64,000 nt of DNA from an uncultured Polaribacter sp. (GCF_947497125.1 NZ_CANMFI010000001.1:248001-312000), one strand, 5' to 3'; shown: positions 19,141 through 27,356, counted from the first letter of the stretch. Made by a program: numbers and translations. The notes: generated by a model not told the origin, from the sequence alone.

Positions 19141-19549
19141 CATAGAAAAATTAGTTCAGAAATACTTAAACGCAGAAACATCTTTGCAAGAAGAAGCAAG
19201 CCTAAAAGACTATTTTACAGCAGGTAATGTTGCGCCACATTTGCAGGAATATGAAAGTATGTTTAACTATTTTGCAACTGCAAAAAAAGATACGTTTACC
19301 AAAAACATTCAGTTATCACAAAGAAAACCTACAAAGAAAAACTTTAAATGGCTTTCTATAGCAGCGTCTTTTATGTTGTTGCTTAGTGTATATGTTGGTA
19401 AAAATGAATATGAAAGGTATCAAGCAAAAAAACAATTTATGCAAGTAACTAAAGGTTTAAAGTTGTTGTCTTACAATCTTAAAAAAGGAGAACAAGCACT
19501 TGCAACTTTATATACTTATGAAAACACTGTAAAAAAAATATTAAAATAA
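19127..19549 (+). CDS. Small single-pass membrane protein, probable anti-sigma factor
   Basis: 140 residues, no domain recognised with certainty. Layout: a soluble, acidic N-terminal part of about 80 residues, a basic RKPTKKNFK stretch, one hydrophobic helix (about residues 82-96), then a lysine-rich C-terminal part. Thus N-in/C-out topology, as in anti-sigma factors. It overlaps the sigma gene by 14 nt, implying translational coupling. I see no zinc-binding HXXXCXXC motif, so it is not a classical ZAS anti-sigma factor. The role is inferred from position and topology only. Confidence 0.65.
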   Translation: MELANIEKLVQKYLNAETSLQEEASLKDYFTAGNVAPHLQEYESMFNYFATAKKDTFTKNIQLSQRKPTKKNFKWLSIAASFMLLLSVYVGKNEYERYQAKKQFMQVTKGLKLLSYNLKKGEQALATLYTYENTVKKILK

Positions 19550-19589
19550 AACCAAGTAAAATAAATAAAACCAAGTAAATAGAAAAATT

Positions 19590-20096
19590 ATGAAAAAAAT
19601 AGCAATTTTAATTGCTTTTGTTTTAGCCCCTATGCTAGCAAATGCACAAACTTTTTTCGATTCTTTAGAAGATACCGATGGAGTAGATATGGTAGTAGTT
19701 ACCAAAGACGCATTCGAGCTTATATCTAAATTTAAAGATATAAAAGTAGATGACAATGAAGCTTTACAAGTTTTTAATATGATAAAAGAATTGAAAGAGT
19801 TTAAAATGTTTTCTACCAGTAATGTAGGTATTGCAAATAAGATGGAAATCATGGCCAATGCTGCCATTAAAAAAATGAATTTAACACAGTTAATGAGAAT
19901 TAAAGAAGATAACTCTCGTGTTAAGATTTATATAAAATCTACAGACAATAAAGACTTTGTTAGTCAGGTTTTAATGTTTGTTAAAGGTATAGACTCTAAA
20001 ACGAAGGGACAATCAGAGGCAATGATTATTTCTTTAACAGGTAATATCGATATTAACAAAATGTCTCAACTAGCAGATACTTTTACAAAAGAGTAA
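19590..20096 (+). CDS. Exported DUF4252 protein
   Basis: 168 residues with a Sec signal peptide ending in LANAQ (about residue 20). The mature part matches what I know as DUF4252, a small Bacteroidota family of unknown function that commonly follows an ECF sigma/anti-sigma pair. It contains no recognisable catalytic motif. It starts 40 nt after the probable anti-sigma gene, so it belongs to the same transcription unit. A hairpin at 20117-20139 separates it from a second DUF4252 gene. Confidence 0.8.
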   Translation: MKKIAILIAFVLAPMLANAQTFFDSLEDTDGVDMVVVTKDAFELISKFKDIKVDDNEALQVFNMIKELKEFKMFSTSNVGIANKMEIMANAAIKKMNLTQLMRIKEDNSRVKIYIKSTDNKDFVSQVLMFVKGIDSKTKGQSEAMIISLTGNIDINKMSQLADTFTKE

Positions 20097-20116
20097 AAAA
20101 GTTAAATGTTAAATTG

Positions 20117-20147
20117 AAGTAGGATTTACAGTCCTACTTTAATTTTT
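20117..20147 (+). terminator. Hairpin between the two DUF4252 genes (terminator or attenuator)
   Basis: Stem AAGTAGGA / TCCTACTT (20117-20124, 20132-20139), 7-nt loop, then TAATTTTTT. It is weaker than other terminators in the window, so partial read-through into the second gene is likely. Confidence 0.6.
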
Positions 20148-20161
20148 TAAATATATAAACA

Positions 20162-20719
20162 ATGAAAAATAGATTTAAAGTTATTGTGTTGTTGCTTTTT
20201 GTAGCTTTTGTTTCTTGTGATAATAAGCCTTCTTTACAAAGTTATTTAGTTGAAAGTCAAGAAAAATCAGGTTTTATTACTTTAGATGTACCTACCAGTT
20301 TTTTGCAGTTAAAAGAAGATACTGTTTCTGATGAAGTAAAAGAAACGCTTAAAAGTATTCGAAAAATTAATGTTGTAGCTTATCCAAAGAAAGAAGGAGA
20401 AGAAACTTATGAGTTAGAAAAAGCCACATTAAAAACCATTTTAAAAGATACTAAAAAGTATAAAAATTTAATGGTTATGAAGGTCAAAGAAATGCACGTA
20501 AATATGTATTATACGGGTGATTCTAATTCGATAAACGAAGTAATTGCATTTGGTTACAATAATAAAATGGGTGTTGGTGTTGCAAGGTTATTAGGTGACA
20601 ATATGAACCCAGCTAAGATTATTGAAATGATGAAAAGTATCAAGTTAGATTTTGATTCTTTAGATTTAAATCAGCTTAATGGACTCTTCTCTCAATTTGA
20701 TAAAAATAAAATGAAGTAA
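20162..20719 (+). CDS. DUF4252 lipoprotein
   Basis: 185 residues. The N-terminus is a lipoprotein signal with lipobox AFVSC, so Cys 19 or thereabouts is lipidated. The rest resembles the preceding DUF4252 protein in length and in the pattern of a VxxYPKKE strand region followed by helices, suggesting an old duplication in which one copy is soluble and the other membrane-anchored. Function unknown. It ends the sigma-factor unit; a terminator follows at 20741. Confidence 0.8.
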   Translation: MKNRFKVIVLLLFVAFVSCDNKPSLQSYLVESQEKSGFITLDVPTSFLQLKEDTVSDEVKETLKSIRKINVVAYPKKEGEETYELEKATLKTILKDTKKYKNLMVMKVKEMHVNMYYTGDSNSINEVIAFGYNNKMGVGVARLLGDNMNPAKIIEMMKSIKLDFDSLDLNQLNGLFSQFDKNKMK

Positions 20720-20740
20720 ACCAGTTACTATTACCTCTTT

Positions 20741-20776
20741 AAAAACCTATATTTTAATTAAAGTATAGGTTTTTTT
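20741..20776 (+). terminator. Terminator of the sigma/DUF4252 unit
   Basis: AAAAACCTATA / TATAGGTTTTT with an inner TTT/AAA extension around the loop, followed by a T run. Confidence 0.75.
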
Positions 20777-20865
20777 ATGTTGTAAACTTTCTATTTTTAA
20801 TAAACAGTTTGTGTAAAATAAATTTATTTTAACGACTCATTAACAGCTACATTCTTTATATTTAT

Positions 20866-20873
20866 TACTTTTG
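20866..20873 (+). promoter_or_regulatory. -7 element TACTTTTG for the M1 aminopeptidase gene
   Basis: Perfect TAnnTTTG ending at 20873. It includes an apparent TTG codon (20871) in frame with the gene, so translation must begin at one of the ATGs at 20880, 20886 or 20898. Confidence 0.5.
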
Positions 20874-20879
20874 AAACTT

Positions 20880-23336
20880 ATGAAAATGACCTTTAAAATG
20901 CTTAAAAATACTGTGTTTTTGTTTTTGTTGATGTTTAGTAATTTTAGCTTTACGCAAACATATTTAAACTATAAACCAGCAAAAGATAAAACCAATCAAT
21001 TAATTCATACAAAGCTAAAAGTAGATTTTAATTTCAATAAAAAGCAGTTAAATGGTGAAGCTTGGGTTACAGTAAAACCATATTTTTATAAAACAGATAT
21101 GCTTGTTTTAGATGCAAAAGCAATGCTAATACACGAGGTATCTTTAAATAATAAAGTAGTTGCTTACAAGTATGATGACCATCAACTAAAAGTTACATTA
21201 CCTAAAACTTATTTAAAAGGAGAAGCATATACGGTTTATATTAAATATACAGCTCAACCAGAAAAAGTGCAACAAAAGGGTAGTGCTGCAATAACCGCTG
21301 CAAAAGGGTTGTACTTTATTAATGCAGATGGTTTAGATAAAAACAAACCAACTCAAATATGGACACAAGGAGAAACAGAAGCAAGTAGTTGTTGGTTTCC
21401 AACGATAGATAGTCCGAATCAAAAAACAACACAAGAAATTTTTATAACAGTACCTAATAAATTTGTAACCCTTTCTAACGGTAAATTAATAAGTAAAACA
21501 CAAAAAGGAACTCTTAGAACCGACTATTGGAAAATGGATAAAAAACATGCTCCTTATTTAGTGTTTATGGGAGTAGGTGAGTTTGAAGTTGTAAAAGATT
21601 CTTACAAAGAAATTCCGGTTAATTATTACGTTGATAAAAAATATGCTAAGTATGCCAAAGATATTTTTGGTTTAACACCCGAAATGATAGGTTTCTTTTC
21701 TGAACTTTTAGGGGTAGATTATCCTTGGGATGCTTACAATCAAATAGTAGGTGTAGATTATGTTTCTGGGGCTATGGAGAATACAACTGCGGTAATTCAT
21801 GGTGAAGCAGCTTATCAATCTCCCGGTCAATTAATTGATGAAAATAAGCAAGAAGACACTATAGCGCACGAATTATTTCATCATTGGTTTGGTAATTTAG
21901 TAACTTCAGAAAGTTGGTCTAACCTTACCTTAAACGAGTCTTTTGCAAATTATAGCGAGTATTTATGGAGAGAGCATAAGTATGGGTTGTTAAATGCTAA
22001 CACACATTTATTTGATGTTAGAGAAGCTTATTTTAATGGGCAAAATGATAACAAACAGTTAGTTCGTTTTAATTATGATGACAAAGAAGACTTGTTCGAT
22101 TTAGTAAGCTATAACAAAGGAGGAGCAATTTTACACATGCTAAGAAATTACTTAGGTGACGAGGCTTTTTTCTTAGGATTAAAAAATTATCTAACAACAT
22201 ATCAGTATAGCGCCACAGAAGTACATCAGTTAAGGTTGGTCTTCGAAAAATTGACAGGTAAAGACTTAAATTGGTTTTTTAATCAATGGTACTACAACTC
22301 TGGTCATCCAAATATTGAAATCACTTATGATTACAATACCATTCAGAAAACCGTAACCGTAAATATTTTACAGTTAAATGCCAATCCTTTTAAATTTCCT
22401 TTTGCAATAGATATTTTTGAGGGTGATAAACGAACAAGACACACTGTTTTTGTAGATAATAAAGATGCGTCTTTTACATTTTCTTATGCTAAGCAACCTA
22501 CTTATATTCAGATGAATGCAGATGGTGTTTTATTGTGTAAAATAACCGAGAACAAAGTGTTAAGCGATTATGTTTTTCAGTTAAAAAATACCTTAAACTA
22601 TGAGCACAGAAGGGCTGCATTGTTAGAGGTTGTTAAAAAACAAGATGACAAAGTTGCTTTTAATGCCGTAAAAGAAGCTATGGATGATGCTTCTTTTAAA
22701 ATTAGAATTCTAGCACTTGAAAACATCGATTTAATTAATAAATTTTCTAAAAAAGAGGCCATTCAGCAAATAATGTTATTGGCTAATAATGATACAAATA
22801 CATTAGTGCAAGCAGCTGCAATAGAAACATTGGGTAAACTAACAGACCCTTCATTAATAGCTATTTTTGAGAAAGGCTTACAAAGTAAATCTTATGCAGT
22901 ATTAGGCAAATCTTTAGTAGCCATGTATTATGTAGATAAGTCTAAAGCAATCGCAAAATCTAAAGATTTACCCGATGAAGTAAGAAGAATATTAGCAACA
23001 CCGCTAACGCAAATATATATTGAAGAAAAGGATGAAAAACAGCTTCCTTTTATCGCAAAAAATGTATTATCAGGAATGTATTTAACAGGTGATGATACTA
23101 TCAAAAACATGTATCAGAAAGCTTTTAAGCAAATTTCTGAAAGTAATAATACGTTGGCAATTCAGAATTTAGTTAACGATATGGTAGAAAAAGGACAGCA
23201 ATACAAATCATTTAATTTTGATAAAGTGGTTATCAATTTAATGAGAGGTATGATAAACGATCAGAAAAACAAAGCGACTGCCAATCAGCTTCGAAATATT
23301 GAAATTATTAAAGAAGCAATGGCAAAATTATTATAA
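20880..23336 (+). CDS. M1 family zinc aminopeptidase, exported
   Basis: 818 residues from ATG 20880. Signal peptide ending NFSFTQ, so periplasmic or outer-membrane associated. The M1 exopeptidase motif GAMEN is at about 297-301 and the zinc site HEXXH-x18-E begins at about 330 (HELFH ... NESFANY). The C-terminal third is helical, HEAT-like (AAAIETLGKLTDPSL). It removes N-terminal residues from peptides, useful with the other peptidases here for peptide feeding. The start is uncertain by 6 codons: if the -7 element is right, transcription begins about 20880, and ATG 20886 or 20898 would leave a short leader. Confidence 0.93.
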   Translation: MKMTFKMLKNTVFLFLLMFSNFSFTQTYLNYKPAKDKTNQLIHTKLKVDFNFNKKQLNGEAWVTVKPYFYKTDMLVLDAKAMLIHEVSLNNKVVAYKYDDHQLKVTLPKTYLKGEAYTVYIKYTAQPEKVQQKGSAAITAAKGLYFINADGLDKNKPTQIWTQGETEASSCWFPTIDSPNQKTTQEIFITVPNKFVTLSNGKLISKTQKGTLRTDYWKMDKKHAPYLVFMGVGEFEVVKDSYKEIPVNYYVDKKYAKYAKDIFGLTPEMIGFFSELLGVDYPWDAYNQIVGVDYVSGAMENTTAVIHGEAAYQSPGQLIDENKQEDTIAHELFHHWFGNLVTSESWSNLTLNESFANYSEYLWREHKYGLLNANTHLFDVREAYFNGQNDNKQLVRFNYDDKEDLFDLVSYNKGGAILHMLRNYLGDEAFFLGLKNYLTTYQYSATEVHQLRLVFEKLTGKDLNWFFNQWYYNSGHPNIEITYDYNTIQKTVTVNILQLNANPFKFPFAIDIFEGDKRTRHTVFVDNKDASFTFSYAKQPTYIQMNADGVLLCKITENKVLSDYVFQLKNTLNYEHRRAALLEVVKKQDDKVAFNAVKEAMDDASFKIRILALENIDLINKFSKKEAIQQIMLLANNDTNTLVQAAAIETLGKLTDPSLIAIFEKGLQSKSYAVLGKSLVAMYYVDKSKAIAKSKDLPDEVRRILATPLTQIYIEEKDEKQLPFIAKNVLSGMYLTGDDTIKNMYQKAFKQISESNNTLAIQNLVNDMVEKGQQYKSFNFDKVVINLMRGMINDQKNKATANQLRNIEIIKEAMAKLL

Positions 23337-23345
23337 AATGTATTT

Positions 23346-24584
23346 TTAAGAATCGATTGTAGTATCTGGTAAATTTAAGATAGCAGATGTAGACAACTCG
23401 TTACCAGCAATGCCTTTAATAGAGCCAAATAATACATTAATATTTTCTTGAACACCCCAAATTTGTTTTTCTCGGGTTGCAAAATTTTTAAATGCAGCTT
23501 TTTTCTCGTAGTTTAATTGCTGAATCATTGTATCATAGTTTTCAATAATTCTATTGATGTTTTGCACAAACTCGTTGCTTGTTAAGTAACTGTATAAAAG
23601 TTCCATTTTTTCTCCCTTATTTTCATCAGAAGATTTGATAGATTTTGTTTTTAAAAGTAACTCTCTAAGAACAAGAGAAACACTTTTTACTTCGTTAAAA
23701 CTACAGATCCAAACACCATTTCTTTCTCCGAATCGATCCATATCACTTGGGTAGGTTTCGGTAACAATAACTGCAATGTCTGCTTTACAATTAATCTGAT
23801 CTTGTTTTAATTTGTTTATCCAATCATTAGAAAAATTCTTTGTTCTTTTACTTTCATAAACAATTGAGCCACAATTTTGTTGAAGCGCATTAACAACGGT
23901 TTGTATACAATCTGCGCCTCTAATTCCCTTGCCAACTTCTTCAATGTTATCAAAAGGGTAGGTGTTTGTTAGTAATTCTTCTAAAGCTAATTCTTGCACT
24001 TCACCTTGCATTTGCATAGAGCCTTGCTCTGCTTTTCTTTTCATTTGATCAATTAGCTTCTTTTGATCTTCAAGCTGTTTCTGGTATTCTTTTTCTTTAA
24101 GCGCCATCGATTCTCTTTCTTTGGCTTTCGCTTTTTCTTCTATTTCGGTTTGCTTTTCAAGAAGTTCTTTTTGAACATTTAGCTTTAAATCTTCTGCTTT
24201 TTCTTTTAACTCATTTTCTCTTTTAAGTAAGTTAATTTCTTGGGCTCTTAATGTTCTGTTTTCTTCCTTCTTTTTTTCGTTTTCTTGTTGCAACGCTTTT
24301 AGCTGTTGTTCAAAGTTTTCATGCGTACTTTTTTGTATTCTTTCAGATTCTTTTACCAGCCTTTGTGCAAGTTTTTCTTTAAAAAGTTCGTTTTCTTTTT
24401 CTTTCTTTTTTTCAAAATCTTCTTTTTCTTGTTCTAAAAGACTACGTTCTTTATTAAATACTTTGGCTTGTTCGGCTATTTTAAGTTCGTATTCTGCTTT
24501 AAAATGAGCTTGCATTTTACCAGATAAAGCTTCTTCAACATCAAATTCATTTAAACAATTTGGGCATTTTATTTTATCTACCAT
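23346..24584 (-). CDS. DUF2130 coiled-coil protein with nuclease-like domain
   Basis: 412 residues. It begins with a half zinc ribbon (KIKCPNCLNEFDV), continues with about 150 residues of charged coiled coil, then the DUF2130 domain. That domain contains RGADCIQTVVN and, about 15 residues on, YESKRTKNF, an Asp ... Glu-x-Lys arrangement like PD-(D/E)xK nucleases and like RmuC, whose layout (coiled coil then nuclease-like domain) it resembles. The family has no established function; DNA maintenance is a guess. It is convergent with the M1 peptidase gene (9-nt gap). Confidence 0.85.
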   Translation of the reverse strand: MVDKIKCPNCLNEFDVEEALSGKMQAHFKAEYELKIAEQAKVFNKERSLLEQEKEDFEKKKEKENELFKEKLAQRLVKESERIQKSTHENFEQQLKALQQENEKKKEENRTLRAQEINLLKRENELKEKAEDLKLNVQKELLEKQTEIEEKAKAKERESMALKEKEYQKQLEDQKKLIDQMKRKAEQGSMQMQGEVQELALEELLTNTYPFDNIEEVGKGIRGADCIQTVVNALQQNCGSIVYESKRTKNFSNDWINKLKQDQINCKADIAVIVTETYPSDMDRFGERNGVWICSFNEVKSVSLVLRELLLKTKSIKSSDENKGEKMELLYSYLTSNEFVQNINRIIENYDTMIQQLNYEKKAAFKNFATREKQIWGVQENINVLFGSIKGIAGNELSTSAILNLPDTTIDS

Positions 24585-24784
24585 ATCTTTTTTTTACAAG
24601 CGTTAATCAGTATTTTATTTGTAGTTAAATATGTTTTTTAACTACAATTACGAAATTAAAGGTTTCCTTTTAAATATCACAAAAAAAGGCTGCTTTTAAT
24701 TTAGGTGAGTGCTGTTATCAAAATAAAGGCTACACTATTTTGCAAACCCTTTTTAATTTTAGATGCTTTTTCTAAAACTGGTAG

Positions 24785-24792
24785 TATCTTTG
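24785..24792 (+). promoter_or_regulatory. -7 element TATCTTTG for the radical SAM gene
   Basis: Perfect TAnnTTTG; ATG stands at the -33 position instead of TTG, 19 nt upstream. It lies downstream of an in-frame ATG (24763) and so excludes it as start. Confidence 0.5.
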
Positions 24793-24810
24793 CTGCCATA
24801 CTTATTAATC

Positions 24811-26676
24811 ATGTCTATACATACGCTTTTAATTACGCCACCTTTTACCCAGCTAAATACAGCTTATCCTGCAACCGCATACATTAAAGGTTTTTTAGAT
24901 TCTAAAGGTGTAAAAACAACGCAAATAGATTTAAGTATCGAGTTATTTACGGCTATTTTTACAAAAGATTTTGTAGCCGCAATTTTTAAACAAGCTGCAA
25001 TGCTTGGTCATAAAGAGTATCCTTTAGTCTTAAATTTACAACAAGAGTATATAGATAAGGTAGATACTGTTATGAGCTATTTACGCAATCAAGAAGTAAC
25101 AGCCGCGTATCAAATAGTTCATAAAGATTTTTTGCCTTTCGGGCATAGGCGCGTTCTTTTAGAAACAGATTTATCAAATGATTTTGGTAAGCTTGGTATT
25201 TTAGATAAGGCCAAACACATAGCTACTTTGTTTGTAGAAGAATTAGGTGATTTTATCAATGCAAATATTGATGAGTTTTTTTCTTTTACAAGATATGCAG
25301 AGCAAATTGCAAGAGCAGCATCTAGTTTTGATACTTTAGATACCTATTTAAAGTACGAAACCACTTTAATAGAAGATGAAATGTTGTATTTGTTAAATGA
25401 GCAATTACAAAAAGATACTTATAATTTGGTCTGTTTTACGGTTCCTTTTCCGGGTAATTTATTTTCAGCACTTCGATGTGCGCAATTTATAAAAGAGCAT
25501 TATCCGAAGGTAAAAATAGCAATGGGTGGTGGGTATTGTAATACAGAATTAAGGCGTTTGTCTGACCCAAGAATTTTTAATTTTGTAGATTTTATAACTT
25601 TAGATGATGGTGAAGGGCCTTTGTTAAGAATTACAGAATTTATAGCGGGTAACATCAAACAAGATCAATTAGAGAGAACTTATGTGTGTGTAGATAAAGA
25701 AGTGGTGTATGCAGATAAAACACCAAATACAATATTTCATCATAAAAATTTACCGGCACCAAGTTATATTGGTTTGCCAACAGAGAAGTATTTGTCTTTT
25801 TTAGATGTTAAAAATCCGATGCACAGAATGTGGTCTGATGGTAAATGGAATAAATTAACCATTTCTCATGGTTGTTACTGGAAAAAGTGCTCTTTTTGTG
25901 ATGTTACATTAGATTATATTGGCAACTACCAAAATACTACTGCAGATGATTTGGTTGATAAAATTGAAAAAATAATATCAGAAACAGGTATTACAGGATT
26001 TCATTTTGTTGATGAAGCTGCGCCTCCTAAAATGTTAAAAGCATTGGCAACTAAGTTGATAGAAAGGAAGGTGTACATAACTTGGTGGACAAACATTAGG
26101 TTCGAAAAAACATTTACACAAGAGCTATGTGCCTTATTGTCTAAATCTGGCTGTATTGCTGTTACTGGAGGCTTAGAGGTAGCATCTGATCGATTGTTAT
26201 TAAAAATGAAAAAAGGCGTAGATATTGCTCAAGTTGCGAATGTTACCAAGGCTTTTTCTGAAGAAAATATTATGGTGCATGCTTATTTAATGTTTGGTTT
26301 TCCTACAGAAACAGTACAAGAGACAATAGATTCTTTAGAGGTTGTAAGACAGTTATTTTATAATAATTGTATTCAGTCTGCGTTTTGGCATCAATTTGCG
26401 TGTACAAGTCATAGTCCGGTTGGTAAAAATCCAGAAGAGTTTCAGATTAAAATAACAGGGCCAGAATTTAAAGGTTTTGCAGAAAATGATTTATACCACG
26501 AAGATCCAACGGGGGCAGAGCATCATTTGTACAGTGAAGGTTTAAATAAAGCTTTAAACAACTACTTAAATTATAAGGGATTTGAAATTCCTTTACAGCG
26601 TTATTTTAATTTTAAGGTTCCGACAACTAGCATTAGCAATCGTTTGATAAAAAACTATCTATTAGCTTCAAAATAA
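24811..26676 (+). CDS. B12-binding-type radical SAM protein, function unknown
   Basis: 621 residues from MSIHTLLITPPF, the usual opening of cobalamin-dependent radical SAM enzymes (PPxxxxxxxxP). The N-terminal half has the Rossmann-like cobalamin-binding region (VCFTVPFPGNLFSALR ... VKIAMGGGY), but the DxHxxG cobalt-ligating motif is not obvious. The cluster motif is Cys355/360/363, spaced CX4CX2C (GCYWKKCSFC) rather than CX3CX2C. The C-terminal part has the TIM-barrel strands (VDEAAPP, VTGGLEV, YLMFGFPTET). No precursor peptide or pathway gene is nearby. The start was chosen from the conserved N-terminus and the -7 element at 24785. Confidence 0.85.
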   Translation: MSIHTLLITPPFTQLNTAYPATAYIKGFLDSKGVKTTQIDLSIELFTAIFTKDFVAAIFKQAAMLGHKEYPLVLNLQQEYIDKVDTVMSYLRNQEVTAAYQIVHKDFLPFGHRRVLLETDLSNDFGKLGILDKAKHIATLFVEELGDFINANIDEFFSFTRYAEQIARAASSFDTLDTYLKYETTLIEDEMLYLLNEQLQKDTYNLVCFTVPFPGNLFSALRCAQFIKEHYPKVKIAMGGGYCNTELRRLSDPRIFNFVDFITLDDGEGPLLRITEFIAGNIKQDQLERTYVCVDKEVVYADKTPNTIFHHKNLPAPSYIGLPTEKYLSFLDVKNPMHRMWSDGKWNKLTISHGCYWKKCSFCDVTLDYIGNYQNTTADDLVDKIEKIISETGITGFHFVDEAAPPKMLKALATKLIERKVYITWWTNIRFEKTFTQELCALLSKSGCIAVTGGLEVASDRLLLKMKKGVDIAQVANVTKAFSEENIMVHAYLMFGFPTETVQETIDSLEVVRQLFYNNCIQSAFWHQFACTSHSPVGKNPEEFQIKITGPEFKGFAENDLYHEDPTGAEHHLYSEGLNKALNNYLNYKGFEIPLQRYFNFKVPTTSISNRLIKNYLLASK

Positions 26677-26688
26677 GAATTATTATAA

Positions 26689-27039
26689 TTATTTCTTGTA
26701 TTCGTCAAAAGTACCATCTTCATAAAAAACAACAATTCGTTTTATTTTTTTAGCATTGTTTTTAGAAGTAGCATCTACAATTGGTGAAGTAGGAGTGATG
26801 CTTGCTTTTTTTGTATCAGGAAAAATACCTTCTCCTTTAAGAAGCCAATTTATATTTACGTCTTTAAATTCTGCAACAACTTTTAAAACAAAATCTAAAC
26901 TTGGTTTGTTTCTACCAGATAAAATATGCGAAATACTTGAGCGTTGCACACCCACTTTATCTGCAAACAAAGAGGCAGATAATTGATTGAAATCCATAAT
27001 TTTTTTTAGCCTAGATGTAAATTGCTCACTGTTTACCAT
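26689..27039 (-). CDS. XRE-family helix-turn-helix regulator
   Basis: 116 residues. An HTH_3 domain spans about residues 8-65, with the DNA-reading helix VQRSSISHILSGRNKPS. The C-terminal tail is low-complexity then basic (KKIKRIVVFYEDGTFDEYKK) and has no protease or metabolite domain. Its promoter is complete (27060-27089), and its -7 element sits inside a 20-bp palindrome with 9-bp arms, so the protein probably represses itself. Three related palindromes lie between this gene and the divergent M14 peptidase gene, the likely second target. It is convergent with the radical SAM gene. Confidence 0.9.
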   Translation of the reverse strand: MVNSEQFTSRLKKIMDFNQLSASLFADKVGVQRSSISHILSGRNKPSLDFVLKVVAEFKDVNINWLLKGEGIFPDTKKASITPTSPIVDATSKNNAKKIKRIVVFYEDGTFDEYKK

Positions 27040-27052
27040 TGTATAATTATTG

Positions 27053-27072
27053 TTTTTTACAAATGTAAAAAA
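27053..27072. promoter_or_regulatory. Palindromic operator in the XRE gene promoter
   Basis: Inverted repeat TTTTTTACA-N2-TGTAAAAAA (27053-27061, 27064-27072), 9-bp arms. Its core TTTACA-N2-TGTAAA contains the -7 element TACATTTG of the XRE gene on the minus strand. A degenerate copy (TTTACC-N2-TGTA) overlaps the start codon at 27032-27043. Confidence 0.7.
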
Positions 27073-27089
27073 TTCAAAAACAACAACAA
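27060..27089 (-). promoter_or_regulatory. Complete promoter of the XRE regulator gene
   Basis: On the minus strand: TTG (27089-27087), exactly 19 nt, TACATTTG (27067-27060). Full consensus, with the -7 box buried in the palindrome at 27053-27072, the classic layout of an autorepressed gene. Confidence 0.75.
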
Positions 27090-27092
27090 TGA

Positions 27093-27133
27093 TTATTTAA
27101 TTAAATAATTTAAACTCAATTTATTTAATTAAA
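27093..27133. repeat. 13-bp direct repeat TTATTTAATTAAA upstream of the XRE promoter
   Basis: Two exact copies (27093-27105 and 27121-27133), 28 bp apart. The first is part of the 18-bp perfect palindrome ATTATTTAATTAAATAAT (27092-27109), which begins 3 bp upstream of the XRE -33 box. It may bind a second regulator or bend DNA; AT-rich chance is possible. Confidence 0.4.
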
Positions 27134-27243
27134 GTTATGGTTTATATAGGTTTTGTAAATTATTAATAATAAGTATTTTAAAAATAAAAATAAACTACAC
27201 TTAAAAGAATTATAAGTTTTATAAATGATGTTGTGATGTTATT

Positions 27244-27324
27244 TGTAAAGCAGTTTACAGGTGTAATATTTTAACTGTAAAAAACGATTTACATTTGTAA
27301 CAATTTAGTGATTTACAATTGTAA
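27244..27324. promoter_or_regulatory. Cluster of TTTACA-N2-TGTAA palindromes between the XRE and M14 genes
   Basis: Three full palindromes, TTTACA-GG-TGTAA (27254-27266), TTTACA-TT-TGTAA (27288-27300) and TTTACA-AT-TGTAA (27312-27324), plus two extra TGTAAA half-sites (27244-27249 and 27276-27281) a few bases before the first and second. The unit matches the core of the operator in the XRE promoter, so the XRE protein is the likely binder. The last site ends 32 bp upstream of the M14 gene's -33 box. Confidence 0.6.
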
Positions 27325-27356
27325 TTTTATGTCATATAATACCTAGTTATAAATGA

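Noticed and set aside
11664..24584. rmuC and the DUF2130 gene as part of a defence island
   Set aside because: Both stand among housekeeping genes 10 kb apart, with no restriction, toxin-antitoxin or phage-related neighbours.
13631..24584. Terminators between the convergent pairs near 13.63, 17.0 and 23.34 kb
   Set aside because: The gaps are 5-9 nt and no hairpin with a T run could be seen in or around them.
27244..27324. CRISPR array
   Set aside because: The repeats are short palindromes (13 bp) with 11- and 21-bp gaps and no cas genes; they fit operators better.
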